Part shown: positions 54,301 to 62,920 of the stretch, piece by piece
Layout of the letters: every line of letters begins with the position of its first letter
How positions within the stretch are numbered: the stretch's first letter is position 1
NCBI GenBank assembly: GCA_037951105.1
Contig: JBAMJV010009017.1
Span: 62,001 to 126,000, forward strand
Length of the DNA stretch: 64,000 bases
Source of the DNA: Echinarachnius parma
Taxonomy: Eukaryota > Echinodermata > Echinoidea > Clypeasteroida > Echinarachniidae
Reading direction: 5' to 3'
The notes under the pieces: model-generated
The model's database searches: none
Told to the model about the DNA's origin: nothing
The model's input: the letters and a program-made list of their open reading frames with translations, nothing else
Position numbers and translations under genes: made by a program

Positions 54301-56707
54301 CGACCTGGCAACAGTATTTTTCTTACGCAAATATTTTCAAATCATGAACAAAATTGCCTACATGGATATAAATGTCTAAAATAACAGCCATTTGATTAAA
54401 TATGTAATCACAACATAACCTCTGGAACCAGGAGTTCTAAATCATCCTGAAACGGTATGAAAACTTGATTCTAAAACGCGAATGTCCTTAGTAAGCAAGA
54501 GCTCAAGCTGGTCTTGAGGCGCTTGAAAAAACGCAAGCAATTGCTTATCAAGACAAGTAAAAGGTTCGTTTTATGCATACGGTTTTAAGCAATTGCTTGT
54601 TTGGTTAGCAATTGCTTACGAGCAGTAAGCAATTGCTTGTGCTTGTAAGCAAAAGCTTTTGCTTGCAAGCAATTGCTCTGTTTATGTGCATACCGATTCA
54701 AGCAAAAGGCTAGCACAAGCAATTGCTTGTTTTTATGCATACGGCCCAATGAATGGGCTAATTAATGGGATAATTTAAATATCATGTTTTAAAAACACAG
54801 AATGAGGTTTCAGATTCATTGAAAATACAAATCTTTAAAATACATTTATAGACCAATTGAACATTTATGCAGAGAAGCATGATATTAAATAGAACAATAT
54901 GAACAACATGTATTTAAATGTAATTTAACTGGCTTGAGTGAATTATTTATGTTATAGATGTTACAAATTTATTTTTTTTTTCAATTGGGGGACTCTGGCC
55001 TGTATACTATTACAACAAGACTTGTGTTTTTTCCTTGAATCTGTTTCTATCTATTCTGTTTTGTGTAACTAGATCTTGCAGAATTGTAAATTTGTATGCA
55101 TGAATTTGTGAAGAAGATTTCTTACAATGACACAAACATTGAACTTGAGTGAATTTGCTTTGTTTACACAATGCTAGAAATTAACATTTTTGCATTGTGG
55201 CCCAGTTGGGCAAGTAAAAACAAGACTGTTCACTCGTGAGTGGCTTGAAACCTAAATCAAACAAAGAAAAACAACGAATTCTGTTAAATTTGGTTACCCG
55301 AAAGGGCCAGTATAATTTTGGATCAATGAATTTGGTGGCCCTGAGCCAGCAGGCCTATTATGGTAATTTTGAGCACTGGTTTACAACAGAACTTCCATTT
55401 ATGAGTTTTTATAAAGAAAACTTTTTATACAATGTATAGAAATGATAAAAGAGTTATATTATATGTAATTAAAATACTTTGTTCCCATTGACAGAGAAAG
55501 AGAACTGCATGTTGAGGAAGGCGAGACTACAGGTGATGGCATATTATGTGATCTGTTTCCACCCTGCAAGAGACAAGTCCGCAGGTAGGGTGCATTTTGA
55601 ATTTCTCTATTCAGGGCTGGACTCCAGCTGGGATCTATGTTGATTGTATGTTATAATCAAACTTCATCCAATGGATTAAAGTATGCAATTATAAGTAGCC
55701 AATTGAGACAGAGAATGGGCAAAATAGGTTAAAAATGTAACAATCATTTAGACAAAACAATTTTTTATGTGGAGCTCTGAGGCAGCTAACAAAATGCAGA
55801 CTTAACGAACCGGGCCCTGTAACAATTCCCTGGTCATTTTGAACCCATTGAAAAACCTATTTTTTCACTATTTTTTTGGCTATTTTTGGCTATTTTTCCA
55901 CTAAATGGATGATTTTTTGACTATTTTTCAAAAAATAGTATAAAAATAGCCTATTTTTTGACTATTTTTTCAAAAAATAGTATAAAAATAGCCTATTTTT
56001 TTGACTATTTTTTCAAAAAATAGTATAAAAATAGGCCTATTTTTGTACTATTTAAAAAAAAATAGTATAAAAATAGGCTATTTTTTTACTATTTAAAAAA
56101 AATAGCAAAAAATAGGCTATTTTTTCACTATTTTTCAAACTTTTTAAATCACATCAACAATTTTTTGGCTATTTTTTTCACTCTGAATTCCACATCAAAT
56201 TATTTTTTGGCTATTTTTTTCACTCTGAATAAAACATCAACTATTTTTTGGCTATTTTTTGCACTTTGTTAGAACAATCAACTATTTATTTCTTATTTTC
56301 CCCATTGTAATTTTAAAAATGTACACACACACACACACACACAAACAGACATACAAAAAAAACATGCCACATACGCACACAAACAAACAAACATACGCAC
56401 ATACACACATACACACTTACAAACACACACACGTACACAGTCACACACACATACAAACAAACATACGCACGCACACACATACATGCACACAGACACCCAC
56501 ACAGGCACACATACGTACATGCACGCACACATGCATATACAGACGTACAGACACAAACACACACACTTGCGTACACGTCGTACGGACACAGGTACAGACA
56601 CAGCATACATACATCATACATACATACATGCATGCACACATACACAAACGTGCACGCACAGTATGCGTGCTCTCTCTCTCACATGCACACACACAAACAC
56701 ACACACG

Positions 56708-56739
<32 letters not shown>

Positions 56740-58601
56740 CACACACATACATACACGCATACACACACACACATACTTACGACTCGGTCATTGCACATGC
56801 ACACAGACAGCTGCAACATTAATGTACATCACAATATACAGTCAAACCTGTATATAGTGGCCCCTGGCCACCCAGGGAGACAAGAAAATAGTGGCCACTG
56901 TAGACAGTTTACCTCTATAGACAGGTTCCACTACACTGTTTTTCCTCTGCTGGCAGGGAATTAATTTGGTGGCCACTATAGGCAGGTTTGACTGTAGTTC
57001 AATGTGTACAAATTGATCCAGAAAGAAAAAAAGCATGGCCATCTCTCATTGGTTAGTTTCTGTTATGTGATATCCCATCATGCAATATTCACAGCCATTT
57101 TGTTTTGAGGGAAGCATGCAGCATGCTTGTTACTCCTCATTTTTCGTGATAATTTTGCAGTTTTGGGTGAGAAAATGGTGCTTTTTAATAATATTCATTG
57201 CATGCATGCATCACTATCTAGTCTTCATTACTAATTTACTAAAATTGATTTCCCTAATCAATACTAACTGTCAAATTACCAGAGTTGCTGTTTTGAAATC
57301 AAAGCACATGGCTGGCAATGCAGTCCCATCTATTCAAATTTGTGTTTGCTCATTTAATTTTTGATGGGATGTAAAATACACTATTTTCTATCTTCTGCTT
57401 ATATATGCATGTGCACTGAATGATTAAGGGATATTATTTTGATTTCCTTTCCAATTATCACTGGCTTATTTGTTGAAACCATATAGCTCTATATTCAGAA
57501 AAAACAATTATACTCATCAAAGTTTGATTAAATCAATTTAACTATTTGTTGGCTATTTGGGGCTTCGCGCGATTACTGTTATTCAAGTCAAACAGCTTAA
57601 TAAAAAATGCAAACATGCATGATCTATGTTTTTCCTCATTCAAATAGATTAAATAATTCATGACACAAACGTAGCAAAGTGTAATTATAGTGTGTTACTT
57701 TTAATGAACATAATTGAAAGACAATTTCAAAATATAGTTTCAAGAAAAATAGCCAAAAAATCGTTTTTCAAGATTTGTCTGAAAAAATAGCCATAAAATC
57801 TATTTTTAGGCTATTTTTCTCCTTCAAAAATAGTTTTAAAATAGCCAAAAAATAGCCAAAAAATCTATTTTTTCCCTATTTTCTTCAGAAAAATAGCCAA
57901 AAAATACATTTTAGTTATATTGATTTCGCGTTCCAAATATCGATAGTAAAAATAGGTTTTTTTGCTATTTTTTCGTACTATTTTAAAACTATTTTTATAC
58001 TATTTTTATACTATTTTTTCAAATAAAAATAGCAAAAAAATAGGTTTTCGAGGACTATTTTTTGGCTATTTTTTGGCTATTTTTTGGCTATTTTTTTTCA
58101 AGCAGGGAAAGATTCATGATTGATTAATTGATCATAAGACCAATTAATTCATACGAACAATTAATTGATCGTACAATCAATTGATCAATCGTACCATTAA
58201 TTATGAATCTTTTTGTAACGAGGCCCTGATTTAGCTACCAAGGATTGCTCTTCTAGCAAAGGTTTGCTGAAAAGCGAGACGTGACTTGGCTGCCATGGTT
58301 GACCTTTTAGCAAACCATGTATTTGCCCGCATGCCTATAGCTGCAAAGTATGACTTGGATGTCCTGTTTCACTGCAAACTTTGCTTCTAATAAGAAACCC
58401 TAACTTGGCTGCCAAACTTCCACATCTGTAGTTATATTTTCCACATGTGTTATCATTGTTAATTCTCTGTTGTTTTATTTTCCTACAGATTGCACAACCC
58501 AAGCAACGAGCAAATGCCTTCACCTGCAGACCCCGTCTCCGCTCACCTATTCCTGGAAGAAAACTTGTTCTTCTAATATACTGCAGTACCAGGGGGTATA
58601 G
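48075..58601 (+). CDS. Putative nuclear PP1-docking, AT-hook protein (unrecognised family)
   Basis: Seven exons join in phase: 48075-48334, 49543-49713, 50177-51743, 52176-52392, 53153-53869, 55495-55584, 58489-58601, giving 1044 residues. Residues ~40-85 look like part of an HMG box ([20 protein letters not shown] and [18 protein letters not shown]). RVSF at 155-158, preceded by GILR and a basic patch, is a classical PP1 docking motif as in Ki-67, Repo-Man and KNL1. Two AT-hook cores RGRP lie at 462-465 and 485-488, followed by an acidic stretch and a Lys/Arg-rich C-terminal third. The start ATG (gaccATGG) is in good context. E2F-like motifs upstream suggest cell-cycle expression. A mitotic or chromatin role is inference; I do not recognise an orthologue. 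The last two exons are the least certain. Confidence 0.75.
48335..48910 (+). other. Gene 2 intron with agtggcgtagc repeat fragment
   Basis: 48373-48440 (agtggcgtagctattggggg ... accatgctaccccactg) resembles the elements near 13910 and 42400. The rest is AT-rich and featureless. Confidence 0.4.
48911..49253. mobile_element. ~340-bp MITE filled with GTCCGTCA-type motifs
   Basis: ttatcaattgtatgatgcac, then cttgacccccgggaata, face attcccgggggtcatgag and gcgtcatacaattgataa: about 45 bp of inverted terminus. The interior repeats gtgcgtca, ggtccgtca, cccgtcatgg and ggttcgtca. Confidence 0.9.
49254..49542 (+). other. Gene 2 intron 1 end
   Basis: AT-rich, leading to the acceptor ttgattgtag. No other feature seen. 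Confidence 0.4.
49543..49713 (+). CDS. Gene 2 exon 2: basic [16 protein letters not shown] segment
   Basis: Acceptor gattgtag, donor AAG|gtgggt, two bases in and out. It encodes [20 protein letters not shown] and ends KATHGILR just before the PP1 motif. Confidence 0.82.
49714..50176 (+). other. Gene 2 intron 2
   Basis: AT-rich. 49985-50050 (ttgcaggagttacctttcaa / gttcaaggtaacc) holds a small imperfect palindrome. No exon supported. Confidence 0.4.
50177..51743 (+). CDS. Gene 2 exon 3: RVSF motif, AT-hooks, acidic region
   Basis: This is the largest exon, 523 codons. The frame is open throughout, and its purine-rich composition differs from the introns. RVSF codons are at 50208-50219. AT-hook cores RGRP lie at 51129-51140 and 51198-51209, inside KKRGRPRK and KKRGRPKK. 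The acidic [12 protein letters not shown] stretch follows, then a 10-residue repeat ([20 protein letters not shown]). It ends CCAGAG|gcaagc, a GC-type donor; reading on meets TAA at 51777-51779, which would give a shorter protein. Confidence 0.9.
51744..52175 (+). other. Gene 2 intron 3 (GC-AG)
   Basis: Begins gcaagc and ends ttcacccag. No GT donor near the end of the open frame keeps phase, while the GC donor gives phase 0 to phase 0. Confidence 0.65.
52176..52392 (+). CDS. Gene 2 exon 4: Ser/Pro-rich segment
   Basis: Acceptor tttcacccag, donor GAAG|gtccat (weak). It reads [20 protein letters not shown] and [20 protein letters not shown], then an acidic [13 protein letters not shown]. Phase 0 in, one base out. 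Confidence 0.75.
52480..53152 (+). repeat. ~175-bp x 3 repeat resembling a non-LTR retroelement tail
   Basis: aagacacaactagactgatt, gtacccacctcaaat and ccccaaagatttggaat recur at 52490, 52660 and 52840. In one frame the last unit reads like PKIWNSIPL, a phrase typical of reverse-transcriptase ORF ends. 53040-53150 ends in a TTTATTATCATTC tail. Family not identified. Confidence 0.5.
53153..53869 (+). CDS. Gene 2 exon 5: Lys/Arg-rich region
   Basis: Acceptor ttataatcag, donor GCAG|gtaaaa, one base in and out. 239 codons: [46 protein letters not shown], and an acidic end (YAEEDDNGD). The composition suggests nuclear localisation and nucleic-acid binding. No domain recognised. Confidence 0.8.
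54013..54748. mobile_element. 0.74-kb MITE packed with AAGCAATTGCTT palindromes
   Basis: tgggccgtatgcataaaa faces ttttatgcatacggccca, a perfect inverted repeat. Inside, agcaattgctt recurs a dozen or more times, singly or in runs, on both sides of a central non-repetitive part. Confidence 0.92.
54749..55494 (+). other. Gene 2 intron 5 remainder
   Basis: AT-rich. The open frame 55236-55439 has no motif. No other feature seen. Confidence 0.4.
55495..55584 (+). CDS. Gene 2 exon 6 (probable)
   Basis: Acceptor ttgacag, donor GCAG|gtaggg. In the phase carried from exon 5 it reads [20 protein letters not shown] then [10 protein letters not shown]. Another frame is also open ([15 protein letters not shown]...) but does not match the incoming phase. 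Moderately supported. Confidence 0.55.
56318..56785 (+). repeat. CA-rich (ACAC/ATAC) microsatellite
   Basis: Imperfect cacaca and cacatacac runs, purest at 56690-56760. They give long His/Thr and Val/Cys open frames on the two strands that are not genes. Confidence 0.97.
56839..56994. mobile_element. 156-bp TA-flanked MITE
   Basis: cagtcaaacctgtatatagt faces ctataggcaggtttgactg, flanked by TA on both sides. The interior repeats tagtggcc / ggccact. Confidence 0.92.
58489..58601 (+). CDS. Gene 2 exon 7 (terminal, version A)
   Basis: Acceptor tcctacag. In phase it reads [20 protein letters not shown] then [17 protein letters not shown] and TAG at 58599-58601. Most of it lies in the first unit of a 91-bp array, so the C-terminus is built from minisatellite sequence. 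This could be a recently gained terminal exon. Confidence 0.45.
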
Positions 58602-59237
58602 CAAAGGCCTTCACCTCCAGACCCCGTCTCTGCCCACCTATTCCTCGAAGAAAACTTGTTCTTCTAATATACTGCAGTATCAGGGGGTATAGCAAAGGCC
58701 TTCGCCTCCAGACCCCGTCTCTGCCCACCTATTCCTCGAAGAAAACTTGTTCTTCTAATATACTGCAGTACCAGGGGGTATAGCAAAGGCCTTCACCTCC
58801 AGACCCCGTCTCTGCCCACCTATTCCTCGAAGAAAACTTGTTCTTCTAATATACTGCAGTACCAGGGGGTATAGCAAAGGCCTTCGCCTCCAGACCCCGT
58901 CTCTGCCCACCTATTCCTCGAAGAAAACTTGTTCTTCTAATATACTGCAGTACCAGGGGGTATAGCAAAGGCCTTCACCTCCAGACCCCGTCTCTGCCCA
59001 CCTATTCCTCAAAGAAAACTTGTTCTTCTAATATACTGCGGTACCAGGGGGTATAGCAAAGGCCTTCACCTCCAGACCCCGCCTCTGCCCACCTATTCCT
59101 CGAAGAAAACTTGTTCTTCTAATATACTGCAGTACCAGGGGGTATAGCAATGGCCTTCACCTCCAGACCCCGTCTCTGCTCACCTATTCCTAGAAGAAAA
59201 CTTGTTCTTCTAATATACTGCTGTACCAGGGGGTGTT
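58510..59237 (+). repeat. 91-bp x 8 tandem array starting in the last exon of gene 2
   Basis: Units start at 58510, 58601, 58692, 58783, 58874, 58965, 59056 and 59147. The unit begins gcaaaggccttcacctccag and ends ctgcagtaccagggggtata. The first unit has gcaaatg and tgcag where most others have gcaaagg and tccag. Confidence 0.95.
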
Positions 59238-60458
59238 ACACAAAGGTCCCAAGTCAAACTTAACACTAAGAAGTTTGGACTTTAAAAATATGGAAATCTG
59301 TTAGTTTCTTAGCTTTCTTTGTAAAATTGTTGAAACAGTTCTTTTCATAATTGTTTGGTCCAACTATTATAGTTCACAGATCAACGGTTTACAAGCTAGC
59401 GGTTGTCATACAAGGGTCATCATGAAGGGATTCAATTTTGTTCAAGATGTTCGCGGAAATTCAATAAAAAAATAGGTAAACAAGTGTAATTCTCATATAT
59501 CCATGGCAGCCTGCAAGCTATGGAGTTGTGCATGTCATGATGGAATTCACTGGTTTTGAGATCAACTATTAAATAATGTTGAGTAAATTTGAAATATAAT
59601 ATAGAGAAATTAGTTAAATGAACATTGGAAGCTATGGGTTGTTGCCTTGTTGGGGTCACGGAGGGAATTGATGCATGGTTTCCAAGTGCAATTTAATCCA
59701 GAAATTTTAGGGAAAATAATTTATCTCCCTTGTTTTTTTGTTTTTTTTCTTCAAATTTTTGAGCCCTCCACAGGCTATTTATTAATCTTCACATAAACAA
59801 ACAAATCAAATACATGAGCATAAAACAAATCAAATACATGAGCATAAAACAAATTCAAATTAATCTTTCTATACAAACAACAATTGTAGCAACTGCCACT
59901 TAACATTAAAATGTCTCTCCATTCCAGATATGCATAACATATATTTTTCATCTTTATAATATCTCCCTTGTTGCATCTCCATCCTGCCAATACTGTTTCT
60001 CTTGCCTGGTGTCCCTAGAAGACAGCCTTACTTTTTTTTTTTTGTGTAAAGTTTGTTGATGAAATCCACAATCCACAAGCTAAAGGTTGTTTGTGTCAAA
60101 AAGGGGTTGTGACTTATGTGAGATAATATGAGAATTAGAGACAGCAGGGCTTGCCATTGTTACCGATTGGGTGGGTGCCGATGGCAACCAAACTAGACCA
60201 TTTGTGAAATTTACTTGCTGATATCATTTTTCACTTGCTCAAGTGTCAAGCCCTGCCTAAAGTGAATATTAATACTTCCTTGCGCTCAAAAAAATATTAT
60301 TTCATGACCAGATACATGAATTAACAATAATTATGAAGTTAATGAAATTCTTAAATTTAGTGGCCTTTGAACAACCTATAATAAAGCTAACTTAAATCTG
60401 TTTGTTTTTTACTCTAATTCTTTTTATATGCTGATAAACTGTATGATGTGTTTTGCAG
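59238..60458 (+). other. Region between the two candidate last exons of gene 2
   Basis: 59226-59275 (cagggggtgttacacaaagg) is a MITE end like 27486. 59770-59850 holds two copies of acaaatcaaatacatgagca plus taaa, near a reversed retroelement-like end. No exon supported. Confidence 0.4.
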
Positions 60459-60487
60459 CAAAGAAGGAAGCAAATATGGATAGCTAA
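60459..60487 (+). CDS. Gene 2 alternative terminal exon (version B)
   Basis: Acceptor tgttttgcag. With the single base carried from exon 6 or exon 5 it reads AKKEANMDS and stops at TAA (60485-60487). It is followed by a plausible 3' UTR with no array, and by AATAAA signals. It may be the ancestral last exon. Choosing between A and B needs transcripts. Confidence 0.4.
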
Positions 60488-61900
60488 GACTAAGTCTTCA
60501 CTTGATGGATATTTCTTTCATCATTGGACAAGGCAAAATGTTGCTGCCTTTTAAAAATATATTTGTACAATCATCTGTGTAAAACACTTGCAGGTTTTAG
60601 AACCATTGAAACTTAATTTATAAGCATGTTGCCTGGTATGGTGTGATTTAGAGAAGTAATTGAATGTTACTTTTATTTTGTGTATAAATACTTGTAAATG
60701 CGTTACCGGTATATGAATACAATATTTTGTACACATTTACATATTTTATAGGGGAGAATTTGTGTTGAAAGTATTGAAGATATGAAGTTATAATGTTTGA
60801 AGTTCTGGTTTGTTGGAAGTTTGTTTTATTTTCCACATTCAAATTTGAATCAGTTCTTTGAAAATATTAATCAGCATTCCTGAAAATATTGTTTAAAGTA
60901 AAGTATCTTTAAAATTGTTTGTGGTATTCATTAGTAATCAAGGTATGTAATGTTGTTTTCCTGAATCTTGAAATTGATTGTACATCTATAATTGTTGTTA
61001 CTTTTGTAAACTTTGTTGATCATTGCAGATATTCAGGACGTTCTGTGGATTTCATCAGAACACCAACCATCCAATGGCTCCATGTTTGGATTAAAGTGAT
61101 CCATTAACTTTATATTCCCCAAAAGTGATAATTTGAAACTTCAATCATATACCAGTATCATTGTAAAATTGTGATATTTTCATAGAATAAGAAAATGTTT
61201 AATTCGTTCGTGTGAAGTATTCAAATTTAGATACTATGGCTGATCGAGTTTCCGATTGGAAAACTTTTGACGACAATCACAAAGCGTCCTCGAATGATTT
61301 CCTATTAAATCTAAAATATCTCCATAATTAGGGAGACATTTGAAATAATCCATTTCATTCTTGAGTGTGAAAGCTTGAAGTGATTGTGGTTGAATTTTAC
61401 AAAGCTAATGGATCACTTTAAGGTAGATTTATCTTTAATAGCATGCAGACTCTCAATTTCAACTCTTGCCAAGTTTGATTTGACAGTTAGTAAAACAATG
61501 CCAATCCATCCTACAGTTCAAAGACTTTTGTTAAAGCTAATACAGATTACTGGTTCTTTAATTCTTTTTCTTTTTTTGCAGGGGAGAGGGTGACTGTTTT
61601 GGTTGTTTAAATGGACATATATTTGTATAAATACCAGTGATTCCACTGTGCCCTTATGGGTTCTTGAGATCAATTCCATAAGGTACAGGGTAACAAGAGT
61701 TTGTCTGAAGAGCTACAATTTTCTATATCAAGAGTTTACTGTTTGTTAAGTGTTATTATGCAAGTGAAGCAGCAACTCTAAAGTTAGAATAGTTCATTGT
61801 TACTCTTGTTTATTTGTTAAAATTAAGTATTAAACAAATTGAATTCTGTTTTTATATTACACACATGGAAATAAAGCTTTTTATTAATAAAGCAGAACAT
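60488..61900 (+). other. Probable gene 2 3' UTR with poly(A) signals
   Basis: AT-rich, no gene. AATAAA occurs at 61869-61874 and 61886-61891. 61375-61425 repeats text found at 43557-43615. Confidence 0.45.
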
Positions 61901-62016
61901 GAGTCTTGAATTAACTTTGATGTACAATCATGATCAATAGATCATTTTGCTTTCATTCATATTGTACATACATGTATATCATAAACGCAAAAGCTCCTTG
62001 CAACCTGAAATATTGC

Positions 62017-62326
62017 CAGGCCCCATATTCATGAAACCCCACTTGCTTAGTTCCCTGCTAAGTGAATTTTAACCTGTTGCTTACAGGAACCGGGTGAGCT
62101 ATGTACAAAGTCTATAGGGATTTCAGAATCTCGAAGTGAACGGGTTAAATTATACAGTTTACAGTTTATCGAGCAGCAGTTTCATAGTCCCTAACTGGGG
62201 TTAGCTGCTGGGCAAGTTGACCCTAGTTAGCAACTAAACGATATTGTGCTTTCTTCTTGGACACATCGGTCCAAAATAGACTTAGCAAGTAACTAAGCTA
62301 GCGGGTATTCATGAATATGGGCCCAG
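62017..62326. mobile_element. ~310-bp MITE, GGGCCCATATTCATGA ends
   Basis: ccaggccccatattcatga faces tcatgaatatgggcccag. A short TTAA-family repeat (62069-62147) is nested inside. It is related to 62701-62920 (shared ctgctaagtg and cttagcaa). Confidence 0.85.
62069..62147 (+). repeat. Short TTAA family member (nested)
   Basis: ttaacctgttgcttacagga, accgggtgagc, then tatagggatttcagaatctc and cgggttaa; closest relative at 42171-42249. Confidence 0.8.
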
Positions 62327-62393
62327 ATGTTTTACTGACATAGCAGCAACTGAGGAATGCAAGGTGCATTCTATGCAATGAATGTTATGTACA

Positions 62394-62615
62394 GTAGTCT
62401 CCGCCTAATTGGGTAGACTTTTACAAGGGATATTTTACCCCTTGAACAGCTGTACCCGATTCAGTGGTCAAATTTTCCTAAAGAAACAAAAGGAATGTTT
62501 CGTCAAATCCTACCCCTTTAACAGGTGTACCCCCTTTAACAGGTGTACCCCCTTTAACAGGTGTACCCCTTTAACAGGTGGACCCCTTCAAGGGTATCGC
62601 ATTAAGCAGAGACTA
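62394..62615. mobile_element. ~220-bp MITE with internal 18-bp repeat
   Basis: tagtctccgcctaat faces attaagcagagacta. Inside, ccctttaacaggtgtacc recurs about four times at 62513-62582. Confidence 0.85.
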
Positions 62616-62700
62616 TAGGTAGGAATGTATGGGTTAAATGAACAGCTTGTCTGAGTAGGTCATCATACAAACAAGATGCATTAATTTTAATGGTAGTGAT

Positions 62701-62920
62701 CAGGGCCCATATTCATAAGACCCTGCTAGCTTAGTTCCATGCTAAGTGTATTTCAAATTATATGTTTTAGTAAGCAACAAACAGTTTTCATAGCCTTAGG
62801 GACTTGCTAAGTTAACCCTAGTTAGCACCTATAAGATCATGTGTTCAATTCCGTAATGTGTTCAATGGACTTAGCATGCAACTAATTTAAGCTAGCTGGC
62901 TTTTATGAATATGGGCCCTG
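62701..62920. mobile_element. 220-bp MITE, CAGGGCCCATATTCAT ends
   Basis: cagggcccatattcataaga faces tatgaatatgggccctg. It shares its arrangement of gctaagtg / cttagc motifs with 62017-62326. Confidence 0.9.

Larger units (their letters stand above)
55811..58230. mobile_element. 2.4-kb fold-back element of CTATTTTTTGG repeats
   Basis: gggccctgtaacaa (left) and ttgtaacgaggccctg (right) form an imperfect inverted end. 55856-56270 repeats ctattttttggctattttt-type units, and 57740-58100 has the same units in both orientations. Between them lie a CA-rich microsatellite and a nested MITE. Confidence 0.7.

Noticed and set aside
56259..56964. Long His/Thr-rich and Val/Cys-rich open frames
   Set aside because: They arise from the CA-rich microsatellite and are open in several frames on both strands.
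55495..58575. Alternative frame joining [15 protein letters not shown] to [16 protein letters not shown] with a stop at TAA
   Set aside because: Attractive composition, but it needs two carried bases while exon 5 carries one, and no other donor was found.
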